Assembly (NCBI GenBank): GCA_959606905.1
Contig: CAUHML010000044.1
Span: 1 to 23,279, forward strand
Direction of reading: 5' to 3'
DNA from: an uncultured Bacteroides sp.
GTDB taxonomy: Bacteria > Bacteroidota > Bacteroidia > Bacteroidales > Bacteroidaceae
Length of the DNA stretch: 23,279 nt
The position numbers were made by a program, and so were the translations under genes. A model generated the notes under the pieces. The model was given only the letters and a program-made list of their open reading frames with translations. It was not told where the DNA came from and made no database searches. Shown piece after piece: positions 8,222 to 16,538 of this stretch. Every line of letters starts with the position of its first letter. Position 1 is the first letter of the stretch.

Positions 8222-9352
8222 ATGGATGATAGAGAACAAAGTGTACAGCATTTCCTGGATCTGATTAAGAGATCCCACCGGGGTAAGTTTAAAATCTATA
8301 TCGGTATGATAGCCGGTGTGGGAAAGTCTTATCGTATGCTTCAGGAAGCACATGAACTGCTGGAGAATGGAGTGGACGTGCAAATCGGCTATGTTGAAAC
8401 TCACGGACGTGTCGGAACCGAGGCGATGCTGCAAGGGCTCCCTGTCATTTCGCGGCGTAAGATTTTCTATAAGGGAAAAGAACTGGAAGAGATGGACCTA
8501 GATACAATTATCCGTATTCATCCGGAAATTGTCATTGTGGACGAGTTGGCACACACGAATGTGGAGGGCAGTCTGAACGAAAAGCGTTGGCAGGATGTAA
8601 TGGCTTTGCTGGACGAGGGAATCAATGTGATTTCGGCAATTAATATTCAACACATTGAGAGTGTGAACGAAGAAGTACAGGAGATTACAGGTATCGAAGT
8701 GAAAGAACGGGTACCCGACAGTGTTCTTCAGGAAGCGGATGAAGTGGTGAATATTGACTTGACGGCAGAGGAGTTGATTGCCCGTTTGAAAGCCGGAAAG
8801 ATATATCGTCCGGAAAAGATTCAGACAGCATTGGACAATTTCTTTCGAACTGAGAATATTCTGCAATTGCGCGAGTTGGCTTTGAAGGAAGTAGCATTGA
8901 GGGTGGAGAAGAAGGTGGAGAATGAGGTTGTAATGGGAGTGGCTGTCGGGTTAAGACATGAAAAGTTTATGGCTTGTATCAGCAGTCACGAGAAAACACC
9001 GCGGAGAATTATCAGGAAGGCGGCAAAGTTGGCAACCCGGTACAATACTACTTTTATCGCCCTGTATGTTCAGACACCGAAAGAGAGCATGGATAGAATT
9101 GGTCTGGCGAGACAGCGTTATCTGCTGAATCATTTTAAACTGGTGACAGAGTTGGGAGGGGAGGTTGTTCAGGTACAGTCTAGAGATATTCTGGGGAGCA
9201 TTGTGGAGATTTGTAAAGAGAAGCAGATATCCACTGTATGTATGGGTAGCCCTGACCTGAAATTGCCGTATGCTATCTGTTCCATACTGGGATATCGAAA
9301 GTTTTTGAATAATTTGTCACGAGCTAATGTAGATTTGATTATACTTGCATAA
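8222..9352 (+). CDS. kdpD: Truncated-type KdpD: soluble KdpD sensor domain plus Usp domain, no kinase
   Basis: Residues about 20-225 are the KdpD N-terminal domain with a Walker A-like GMIAGVGKSY (28-37) and a Walker B-like IVIVDELAHTN (103-113). Residues about 233-376 are a universal-stress-protein-like domain (with GSPDLKLPY at 342-350). E. coli KdpD continues into four membrane spans and a histidine kinase, about 890 aa in all; here the protein stops after Usp. No hydrophobic span is visible, so it should be cytoplasmic. The kinase part is supplied by the next gene, which starts 10 bases later. The ORF ends cleanly, with no frameshift joining it to the next gene. This looks like the split arrangement of Bacteroidetes rather than a broken gene. 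By family knowledge it should sense K+ or a nucleotide ligand and pass the signal to the kinase. Confidence 0.88.
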   Translation: MDDREQSVQHFLDLIKRSHRGKFKIYIGMIAGVGKSYRMLQEAHELLENGVDVQIGYVETHGRVGTEAMLQGLPVISRRKIFYKGKELEEMDLDTIIRIHPEIVIVDELAHTNVEGSLNEKRWQDVMALLDEGINVISAINIQHIESVNEEVQEITGIEVKERVPDSVLQEADEVVNIDLTAEELIARLKAGKIYRPEKIQTALDNFFRTENILQLRELALKEVALRVEKKVENEVVMGVAVGLRHEKFMACISSHEKTPRRIIRKAAKLATRYNTTFIALYVQTPKESMDRIGLARQRYLLNHFKLVTELGGEVVQVQSRDILGSIVEICKEKQISTVCMGSPDLKLPYAICSILGYRKFLNNLSRANVDLIILA

Positions 9353-9362
9353 TATTAATCGT

Positions 9363-10811
9363 ATGAACGTTATGAATATTAAAACGAAACTGATTCTTGG
9401 TATTGGAATGTTGGCCGGAATGATTATTCTGCTGGTAACTCTTTCGGTTGTAAATCTTCAAATTCTAACGGCAACGGAACCGGATAGCCCTGCTGCTATG
9501 CCCGGACTGGAACGTGCGTTACTATGGATTTCCATTACCGGCAGCATCTGTATCCTGACCGGACTTGTGTTGCTTTATTGGCTTCCCCGGAGCATTAGTA
9601 AACCGATAAAAGAACTGAAAGAGGGGATTCTTGAAATAGCCGATCATAATTACGAAAAGCGCTTGAATATGGATAAGAATGAGGAATTTCGCGAAGTTGC
9701 CGATAGCTTTAATCGAATGGCGGAACGGTTGACCGAATATCGTGCCAGCACTCTTTCGGATATTCTCTCCGCCAAGAAATTTATCGAAGCGATTGTGAAC
9801 AGCATAGATGATCCGGTGATCGGTTTAAATATGGACCGGCAGATTCTGTTTATTAATGAGGAGGCATTGAATGTGCTGAATTTGAAGCGTGAAAATGTGA
9901 TTCGTAAGTCAGCGGAAGAACTTGCTTTGAAGAATGATCTGCTCCGTCGGTTGATTCGTGAACTGGTGACACCAAGCGAACAAAAGGAACCTTTGAAAAT
10001 ATATGCTGATAATAAAGAAAGCTATTTCAAAGCGTCCTACGTTCCTATCATTAATACAGAAGCGGAAAAAGATGAACCTCGTAAACTGGGAGATGTCATT
10101 TTGCTGAAAAATATTACGGAATTTAAGGAACTGGACTCTGCCAAGACTACATTTATCTCTACTATTTCTCATGAGTTGAAAACTCCGATTGCTGCTATTA
10201 TGATGAGTCTTCAACTGTTGGAGGATAAGCGTGTCGGTGCATTGAATGATGAACAGGAGCAACTTTCAAAGAGCATCAAGGAAAATAGTGAACGCTTGCT
10301 TGGTATCACCGGAGAATTGCTCAATATGACTCAGGTGGAAGCCGGAAAACTGCAATTAATGCCCAAGATCACCAAACCGATTGAACTGATAGAGTATGCT
10401 ATCAAGGCCAATCAAGTACAAGCCGATAAGTTTAATATTCAGATAGAAGTGGAATATCCGGAGGAAAAGATCGGTAAACTCTTTGTCGATAGTGAAAAGA
10501 TTGCTTGGGTATTGACTAACTTATTGAGTAATGCTATCCGTTATTCCAAAGAAAACGGTCGTGTAGTGATTGGTGCCAAGCAAGAAGATAATATCATTGA
10601 GTTGTATGTTCAGGATTTTGGTAAAGGGATTGATCCTCGTTATCACAAAAGTATCTTTGACCGTTATTTCCGTGTACCCGGAACGAAAGTGCAAGGTAGC
10701 GGGCTGGGGCTGTCTATTTCGAGAGATTTTGTGGAAGCTCATGGCGGTACGCTGACGGTGGAAAGCGAATTAGGCAAAGGAAGCCGGTTTGTGATACGGC
10801 TGAAGGCATAA
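9363..10811 (+). CDS. HAMP/PAS sensor histidine kinase, partner of split KdpD
   Basis: This is a 482-aa inner-membrane kinase. Two spans lie near residues 8-32 and 52-74 around a short periplasmic loop of roughly 20 residues. They are followed by HAMP (about 75-130), PAS (about 140-255), a HisKA dimerisation domain with ISHELKTP (phospho-acceptor His270) and a HATPase domain with N-box LLSNAIRYS (Asn390), G1 DFGKGI (418-423) and G2 GSGLGL (445-450). All catalytic motifs are intact. I chose the ATG at 9363. An in-frame TTG at 9345 would overlap kdpD and lacks support, and the ATG at 9372 is an alternative. The tiny periplasmic loop suggests sensing from the membrane or cytoplasm, in keeping with KdpD as input. 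No response regulator gene follows. Confidence 0.9.
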   Translation: MNVMNIKTKLILGIGMLAGMIILLVTLSVVNLQILTATEPDSPAAMPGLERALLWISITGSICILTGLVLLYWLPRSISKPIKELKEGILEIADHNYEKRLNMDKNEEFREVADSFNRMAERLTEYRASTLSDILSAKKFIEAIVNSIDDPVIGLNMDRQILFINEEALNVLNLKRENVIRKSAEELALKNDLLRRLIRELVTPSEQKEPLKIYADNKESYFKASYVPIINTEAEKDEPRKLGDVILLKNITEFKELDSAKTTFISTISHELKTPIAAIMMSLQLLEDKRVGALNDEQEQLSKSIKENSERLLGITGELLNMTQVEAGKLQLMPKITKPIELIEYAIKANQVQADKFNIQIEVEYPEEKIGKLFVDSEKIAWVLTNLLSNAIRYSKENGRVVIGAKQEDNIIELYVQDFGKGIDPRYHKSIFDRYFRVPGTKVQGSGLGLSISRDFVEAHGGTLTVESELGKGSRFVIRLKA

Positions 10812-10821
10812 AGCAAAGTGT

Positions 10822-10853
10822 CTTGTTTTTGTCTTTTAAAATATTTATATTTG
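10822..10853 (+). promoter_or_regulatory. Bacteroides-type promoter for guaA
   Basis: CTTG at 10822-10825 serves as a -33 box, and TATATTTG at 10846-10853 fits the -7 consensus TAnnTTTG, with a 20-base spacer. Transcription would start near 10860, giving a leader of about 50 bases. guaA can therefore be expressed apart from the kdp cluster. Confidence 0.65.
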
Positions 10854-10912
10854 CGGATAAGTTGAAACTAAAGAAACTATTGACAATAACATAATAAAAA
10901 AAACAGAATCAG

Positions 10913-12220
10913 ATGAAACAGGACATGATTGTTATCCTTGACTTGGGTAGTCATGAGAATACGGTATTGGCTCGCGCCATCCGTGCATTAGGAGTTTACA
11001 GTGAGATTTATCCTCACGACATCACAGTGGAAGAATTGAAAGCATTACCTAACGTGAAGGGTATTATTATCAATGGCGGCCCGAACAATGTCATTGATGG
11101 TGTGGCTATTGATGTAAATCCGGCTATCTATGCAATGGGGATTCCCGTTATGGCTGCCGGCCATGACAAAGCGGCTTGCGAAGTGAAGCTAGCTGAATTC
11201 ACAGATGATATTGAAGCTATTAAGAATGCTGTGAAGGCTTTCGTTTTCGATACTTGCAAAGCTGAAGCTAACTGGAATATGACGAATTTCGTCAATGATC
11301 AGATAGAATTAATCAAACGTCAAGTAGGCGATAAGAAGGTATTATTGGCTCTGTCCGGCGGAGTTGATAGTTCTGTTGTTGCTGCTTTGCTTCTGAAAGC
11401 AATCGGTGATAATCTGGTGTGTGTACATGTGAATCATGGTTTGATGCGTAAAGGGGAGTCTGAGGATGTCGTTGAAGTATTCAGCAACCAGTTGAAGGCA
11501 AACCTTATTTATCTTGATGTGACCGACCGTTTTCTGGATAAACTGGCAGGTGTGGAAGATCCGGAACAAAAACGTAAGATTATCGGTAGCGAGTTTATCC
11601 GTGTATTTGAAGAAGAAGCACGCAAGTTGGACGGTATCGACTTCTTAGGTCAGGGTACTATTTATCCGGATATTGTGGAAAGTGGAACGAAGACGGCTAA
11701 AATGGTGAAATCTCATCATAACGTAGGTGGGTTGCCCGAAGATCTCAAATTCCAACTTGTAGAGCCTTTGCGTCAACTGTTCAAGGATGAAGTTCGTGCC
11801 TGTGGTCTGGAGCTGGGATTACCTTATGAAATGGTTTACCGTCAGCCTTTCCCCGGTCCCGGTTTGGGTGTACGCTGCCTGGGTGCTATTACACGTGACC
11901 GTCTGGAAGCCGTGCGTGAATCCGACGCTATCCTGCGTGAGGAATTCCAGATTGCCGGATTGGATAAAAAAGTATGGCAATATTTCACGGTAGTGCCCGA
12001 TTTCAAATCTGTTGGTGTACGTGATAATGCCCGTTCTTTCGATTGGCCGGTTATCATTCGCGCTGTCAATACAGTAGACGCCATGACTGCTACTATTGAA
12101 CCGATTGACTGGCCTGTTCTGATGAAAATCACGGACCGTATTCTGAAAGAAGTGAAGAATGTGAATCGTGTTTGCTATGATATGTCGCCTAAACCCAATG
12201 CGACCATAGAATGGGAATAA
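10913..12220 (+). CDS. guaA: GMP synthase with shortened, cysteine-less amidotransferase domain
   Basis: GMP synthase converts XMP to GMP using ATP and ammonia, normally released from glutamine by its own N-terminal domain. The ATP-pyrophosphatase half is intact: SGGVDS P-loop (148-153), the dimerisation region with PGPGLGVR (314-321) and the conserved end ATIEWE. The N-terminal half is not. It opens like a class I amidotransferase (VILDLGSHE, then IIINGGPNNV at 51-60). The site where GICYG carries the nucleophilic Cys instead reads PVMAAGHDKAA (78-88), and the roughly 70-80 residues holding the catalytic His/Glu are missing. Total length is 435 aa against about 510-525 in the family. The frame is open throughout, so this is a stable variant. 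It is probably ammonia-dependent or uses a separate glutaminase (inference). Confidence 0.85.
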   Translation: MKQDMIVILDLGSHENTVLARAIRALGVYSEIYPHDITVEELKALPNVKGIIINGGPNNVIDGVAIDVNPAIYAMGIPVMAAGHDKAACEVKLAEFTDDIEAIKNAVKAFVFDTCKAEANWNMTNFVNDQIELIKRQVGDKKVLLALSGGVDSSVVAALLLKAIGDNLVCVHVNHGLMRKGESEDVVEVFSNQLKANLIYLDVTDRFLDKLAGVEDPEQKRKIIGSEFIRVFEEEARKLDGIDFLGQGTIYPDIVESGTKTAKMVKSHHNVGGLPEDLKFQLVEPLRQLFKDEVRACGLELGLPYEMVYRQPFPGPGLGVRCLGAITRDRLEAVRESDAILREEFQIAGLDKKVWQYFTVVPDFKSVGVRDNARSFDWPVIIRAVNTVDAMTATIEPIDWPVLMKITDRILKEVKNVNRVCYDMSPKPNATIEWE

Positions 12221-12232
12221 AAGAATGAAATA

Positions 12233-12280
12233 AAATCCTCCTCGAAGGTTGGTATTGAAAACTTTCGGGGAGGATTTGTT
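12233..12280. terminator. Bidirectional intrinsic terminator between guaA and the PUL
   Basis: A 14-bp stem (one T-G wobble) pairs 12233-12246 (AAATCCTCCTCGAA) with 12264-12277 (TTCGGGGAGGATTT). The plus strand continues GTTGT and the minus strand continues TATTTCATTC. It lies between the converging guaA and beta-helix lipoprotein genes and can serve both. Confidence 0.8.
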
Positions 12281-12314
12281 GTATGAGGTTCGATATTAGT
12301 AAACCGCTTTTTTA

Positions 12315-13850
12315 TTATTGCTTTTCATAAGCGCCTTTATCAATACAAGCTCCAACTTTCCTAGGGTTATGATTAAAGTCCAGTTCATTCTCTGCGGGTG
12401 TATAGGCGGGATCACCTGTATCTATACACGGAGATGTGGATTGTAACTGAAAATCGAATACTTCTGTATCAATGAATAAAGGATTACTGAAAGCCGAAGC
12501 TAAATCACAGCCTGTGTTCTGTTTATATTGTTCGAAAGTTGAAAATATGCTACCCTTCCAGTAAAACTTAACATCGGGAGAACTGGAATAATAATGATTA
12601 AAATTCATATCGAGATTGAGGTGACTATCATCTACATATAATAGATTTGAGTTTGCGTGAGTTGAATAAAATATATTGTTTTTAATCGTAGTATTTTCCG
12701 TGCTGTATATGGCTATTTCTCCCAATCTGTCTTTCGCATTTCCAAAGGTTGTGTTATTAACAACTTGGCAGTTTTTTATGATTCTGCCTTCAGGGGACCA
12801 GCCCATTAGTCCGATTCCAAACCCTTCATTGTGATAACAGATGTTATTTCTGATTATATTATTAGTTACAAAATTGTTTGCCCTTTCACACCCTACGGTA
12901 ATACCATAAACATTGTTGTGCGAAATGTTTTTCTCAACAAGGATATTTGAACTTCCATCCAAATAAATACCTGCACCTCCCTCAACAGGACTTTTGCAGT
13001 ATGAAACATGATTCTCAGAGATGACTCCGTTTCTGGCGAAATCAGTGGCAGGATTTTTCGAAATACCCCAATGCCCTGACGCATCTATACCGATGTTTCC
13101 TGTATTAGTCACTACGTTCTTAGTAATCAGAAAACCATCTACGTTTCCTGTTACTGAAATGGCTTCTGTCCAACCTGTCCGACAGTCTTTTACTGTGTTT
13201 TCTCTTATTATAATGTCGTGAATGGCTTTTGAGTCCAGATAGCCGGCTACTGTTATTCCTCCGGCATATACATTCGGCGGATAAACTGTTGCGGTGGCAT
13301 TTGCATATAAGTTTCTGATTGTATTCGATTCTATCTCAATATGATGAGAAGCCTCGTCGGATGTAGTGGATATTTTTATTCCCACAGAATATGATCCCAA
13401 GCAATCGGCGAAGGTTAACCCTTTTACCTTTATATAACTCACGCCATTGAGATTCATTAGTTCTCTGGGTTTATTGTCGCCGCTTATAATAACTTCCTCG
13501 TCATTATAATTTTTGATTACGATGTATTTGTCAGTAGTTCCGGATACAGTTACTTTTATTTCTTCATAGTATGTTCCCCCCATAATATTTACTACACATC
13601 CCGGGGTAACTGTGGTGACAGCTTTTTGAATGGTACGCCAGGGTGATGTAAGTGTTCCGGGATTCTCATCATTACCGGTTGTGGAAACATAATACTCACT
13701 CTTTTCTACGGATGAAGCAGGAGGAGCAGGAGGGTTTATCGGTTCTTCTCCGATAGATGACGAACTGCAAGAAAATAAAATAATCATCATACCCAAATTG
13801 GTCAATGATCTGAAAAGTCTTGTTTTTATATTTAATAATTTTGTTGTCAT
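12315..13850 (-). CDS. Right-handed beta-helix lipoprotein (DUF1565-like), last gene of the PUL operon
   Basis: The 511-aa protein starts with a lipoprotein signal peptide (ILFSC, lipidated Cys at residue 28) and a Ser- and Pro-rich linker. It continues with YYVSTTGNDENPGTLTSPW (about 53-71), the usual start of DUF1565/pectate-lyase-like helices. The central region (about 100-430) has repeated I/V-x-N-N rungs, as in a parallel beta-helix with an Asn ladder. The C-terminus has SPCIDTGDP and GAYE, a common cap of such proteins. A polysaccharide lyase or glycosidase acting at the cell surface is the likely role, but I cannot assign a CAZy family or see a proven catalytic set. I used the ATG at 13850 rather than the in-frame TTG at 13859. 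The GH2 gene ends 20 bases upstream, so the two are co-transcribed. Confidence 0.75.
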   Translation of the reverse strand: MTTKLLNIKTRLFRSLTNLGMMIILFSCSSSSIGEEPINPPAPPASSVEKSEYYVSTTGNDENPGTLTSPWRTIQKAVTTVTPGCVVNIMGGTYYEEIKVTVSGTTDKYIVIKNYNDEEVIISGDNKPRELMNLNGVSYIKVKGLTFADCLGSYSVGIKISTTSDEASHHIEIESNTIRNLYANATATVYPPNVYAGGITVAGYLDSKAIHDIIIRENTVKDCRTGWTEAISVTGNVDGFLITKNVVTNTGNIGIDASGHWGISKNPATDFARNGVISENHVSYCKSPVEGGAGIYLDGSSNILVEKNISHNNVYGITVGCERANNFVTNNIIRNNICYHNEGFGIGLMGWSPEGRIIKNCQVVNNTTFGNAKDRLGEIAIYSTENTTIKNNIFYSTHANSNLLYVDDSHLNLDMNFNHYYSSSPDVKFYWKGSIFSTFEQYKQNTGCDLASAFSNPLFIDTEVFDFQLQSTSPCIDTGDPAYTPAENELDFNHNPRKVGACIDKGAYEKQ

Positions 13851-13870
13851 GATGTTCAAATAAGAATGAT

Positions 13871-16444
13871 TTATAATAGGTTAATATCCACAGAGGCACT
13901 TTTCAAATTCTCGGATTCCACAATTAGACGTAGTTTTCCTTTTGCTCCTTGATGAGCCTTTATAACAACTAACATGAATCCGTTAAAAGTTTCGCGCTCT
14001 GTCGCTGAAAAAGAGATGAGTGAAGTTGGATCACCATTATCCGTTGCTACAATCTTACCTTCACCTTCTAATTTGCATTTAATCTTATGATTGGCCGTTG
14101 GTACAACACTTCCTGTTTTGTCACGGATGGAGACTGTGATAAAAGCCAGTTCATTGTCAGCTACTTTTATCTTGTCTTTATAGGCGGAGACTTGTAACAA
14201 AGCCGGTTCTCCTGTGGTTCTTACGCTTTCTGTTGCCCAGAGTTTGCCATTTTTGTAGGCAATGGCCTTTAATTCTCCGGGAGTGTATATAACATTCTCC
14301 CATTTGAATCTATATTGATACTGTTCTTTCTTTTTCCTACCCAAAGATTCACCATTCAGAAAGAGTTCAACTTCATCACCCGAAGAATACACAAACACAG
14401 GAGTTATTTTACCTATCCTATCCGGAAAATTCCAATGGGGGAGAATATGTGCCATAGGCTCATCGGGCATCCAATGTGCTTTATACAAGTAATAACGATC
14501 TTTTGGAAAACCCGCTAGATCGACAATACCAAAATAGCTGCTACGAGAGGAAGGACGCTCTTTTTCTATTCTCTTTAGTTCCTCTTTTGCTTTAACCAGT
14601 TCTTCTTCACTGAGCGCGGCATGGTTGAGTAAGACGCTCATATCGCTATTGAAAGGAGTCGGTTCGCCTAGATAGTCAAATCCCGTCCAGACAAATTCAC
14701 CACAAATAGCCGGATATTTGTCTAATGCAGTAAATTCGGCATCGGCAAGAGATGCCCAACCAGGGGCTTTCAAGTCATATGAAGTAACTTGATAACCTTT
14801 TGGAAAATAAACTCCGCGTGAACTTATTGTTGAACTGGATTCACTGGCAAAGCCTGATAAGTGTTCATGCCCCGGATAGTTGAGAAATGTTTCATAAAAA
14901 TCAGGACCGCCATAAACCCCCGAAGGATAGTTCATGCCATGGACATCTACTTGGAGTTCTGTACCATTGATAGCACTTTTACTGGGATATGAGGCACCGA
15001 AAGTGACGGGGCGAGTTGAGTCGTAAAGCCGCACAATATCCCTGAGATATGCTACTACTCCTTTTTCGGGATGATACTGTTCTTCTACTTCATTTCCCAA
15101 ACTCCACATAATGACGGAAGGATGATTTCTGTCTCTGCAAACAAGTGCTTCAATGTCCTTTTTATGCCATTCGGAATAATGAACAGCGTAGTCATTTTCG
15201 TTTTTACCACTAGCCCAACAGTCAAATACTTCATCGAGAATAAGTATTCCCATTTTGTCAGCAAGTTCTAACAACTCGGGTGCGGGTGGGTTGTGAGAGG
15301 TACGTATAGCATTAGTGCCAAAACTCTTCAATATGTTGATTTGGCGTTCTATGGCACTCTTGTTGATTGCTGTACCTAATGCACCTAAATCATGATGCAT
15401 ACATACTCCCTTCAATTGAACTCTTTTCCCATTTAACAGGAATCCATTGTTATGTGTGAATTTCAAAGTCCGGAAACCGAACGGCACATCGTATACATCT
15501 GTCAACGTCTTTCTATCATATACTGATACCTTGGCTAGATAGAGGTTCGTATTTTCCAAATCCCATAATTGTGGTTTCTCCACTTTCAGAGATACTAAGC
15601 TACTGTCGATGGCGTTTGCTGCAATTTTGATATTCTCTTTAGCTCCCACTGCAACTCTTTCTCGGGGAATGTTTGCTTTATCTAATTTGAATATTTCAAT
15701 TGTGTAACTGCTTCTAGCCGTTTTTTTCTTTCCATTAGCCAACTGAACCATCACGGATGCGGTGGCATATTGGCTATTGATTTCGGGCGTAGAAATAAAC
15801 ACACCCCATTGGGGAATATGAAGCTTGTTGGTTTTGACCAATCTGACATGCCGGTAAATACCTGCTCCGGGATACCAACGAGAACCCAGTTTCTCCGTAT
15901 CCACTCTGACTGCAATGATATTTTCCGAATCAAAGCGAATATAGGGCGTAAGATTTACCCTGAAGGAAATGTAGCCATAGGGACGTTCTCCTATCTTCTT
16001 TCCGTTAAGATATACCTCCGCATTGGCCATCACGCCATCAAAATCAAGAAAAAACATTTTATCTTTATCTATATTTTTGATGTTGAAGCGTTTACGATAC
16101 CATCCGATTCCCCGCCAAGGTAGCTTACCTGTATAGCCATCCAGATTTTCCCTGAAAGGTCCTTCAATGCCCCAGTCGTGAGGGACATCCAATTTCCTCC
16201 AGTCTTTGTCATTAAAGGCTAACTCTTTAGGAGATGGAGAATCCGGACTGCCATTCCCAAAAGGCTCATCTATTCGTTTACCATCAGGCTGTAGACCGTA
16301 TCTGTTGAATAGCCAGCCGTGATCGAAGTTGATGACTTCTCTCGTCGATTGGGAGTATAGCAGGTTGGAAAACATAAAGGAGCATAGTAAGACTAGCCCT
16401 ATGTTCTTCACCTGGAGATGCTGAAAAAGAACAATATATTTCAT
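13871..16444 (-). CDS. Glycoside hydrolase family 2 enzyme, probably beta-galactosidase-type
   Basis: The 857-aa protein has an N-terminal Sec signal (about 1-31) without a lipobox, so it should be periplasmic. Domains in order: GH2 sugar-binding (about 35-205, with VPHDWGIEGPF at 87-97 and RGIGWYRK), immunoglobulin-like (about 210-325), TIM barrel (about 327-610), then C-terminal DUF4982-like and GH2 C5-like beta domains. In the barrel, MWSLGNE (446-452) gives the acid/base Glu452. FASESSST (532-539) probably holds the nucleophile Glu535, and GEFVWTGFDYLGEPTPF (582-598) matches beta-galactosidase-type GH2 proteins. Exo-acting removal of terminal galactose from an imported glycan is the best guess; GH2 also contains glucuronidases and mannosidases. 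It follows susD by 94 bases, with a hairpin between. Confidence 0.9.
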   Translation of the reverse strand: MKYIVLFQHLQVKNIGLVLLCSFMFSNLLYSQSTREVINFDHGWLFNRYGLQPDGKRIDEPFGNGSPDSPSPKELAFNDKDWRKLDVPHDWGIEGPFRENLDGYTGKLPWRGIGWYRKRFNIKNIDKDKMFFLDFDGVMANAEVYLNGKKIGERPYGYISFRVNLTPYIRFDSENIIAVRVDTEKLGSRWYPGAGIYRHVRLVKTNKLHIPQWGVFISTPEINSQYATASVMVQLANGKKKTARSSYTIEIFKLDKANIPRERVAVGAKENIKIAANAIDSSLVSLKVEKPQLWDLENTNLYLAKVSVYDRKTLTDVYDVPFGFRTLKFTHNNGFLLNGKRVQLKGVCMHHDLGALGTAINKSAIERQINILKSFGTNAIRTSHNPPAPELLELADKMGILILDEVFDCWASGKNENDYAVHYSEWHKKDIEALVCRDRNHPSVIMWSLGNEVEEQYHPEKGVVAYLRDIVRLYDSTRPVTFGASYPSKSAINGTELQVDVHGMNYPSGVYGGPDFYETFLNYPGHEHLSGFASESSSTISSRGVYFPKGYQVTSYDLKAPGWASLADAEFTALDKYPAICGEFVWTGFDYLGEPTPFNSDMSVLLNHAALSEEELVKAKEELKRIEKERPSSRSSYFGIVDLAGFPKDRYYLYKAHWMPDEPMAHILPHWNFPDRIGKITPVFVYSSGDEVELFLNGESLGRKKKEQYQYRFKWENVIYTPGELKAIAYKNGKLWATESVRTTGEPALLQVSAYKDKIKVADNELAFITVSIRDKTGSVVPTANHKIKCKLEGEGKIVATDNGDPTSLISFSATERETFNGFMLVVIKAHQGAKGKLRLIVESENLKSASVDINLL

Positions 16445-16459
16445 GGTAGATGATTAGCT

Positions 16460-16514
16460 GAGGAGTGTACATCAAAATATCCACTTTGAAGTAGTGTTGA
16501 TGTACTACCTCCTC
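16460..16514. repeat. Intercistronic stem-loop between susD and the GH2 gene
   Basis: Perfect 9-bp arms GTACATCAA (16467-16475) and TTGATGTAC (16497-16505) are extended by GAGGAG (16460-16465) pairing with CTCCTC (16509-16514) across a small internal loop. A short inner stem (CACT at 16482-16485 with AGTG at 16493-16496) adds structure. In the operon's mRNA (minus strand) no U-run follows, so this is not a normal terminator. It may protect the susCD message or set lower expression downstream. On the plus strand it is followed by TTTTAATTT. Confidence 0.6.
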
Positions 16515-16538
16515 TTTTAATTTAAAAATATGTGATGA

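Noticed and set aside
9345..9362. TTG-initiated extension of the histidine kinase overlapping the end of kdpD
   Set aside because: An ATG lies six codons later, and the added residues are not part of any domain.
8222..10811. Reading kdpD and the kinase as one gene broken by a frameshift
   Set aside because: The kinase has its own ATG, two spans, HAMP and PAS in place of the four-helix DUF4118 region of KdpD, so the halves are not a simple split of one ancestral E. coli-type protein.
10854..10912. Purine riboswitch in the guaA leader
   Set aside because: The leader after the predicted start is only about 50 bases, A-rich, and has no visible three-way junction or paired elements.
13851..13859. 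TTG start three codons upstream for the beta-helix lipoprotein
   Set aside because: The ATG at 13850 already gives a complete lipoprotein signal peptide.
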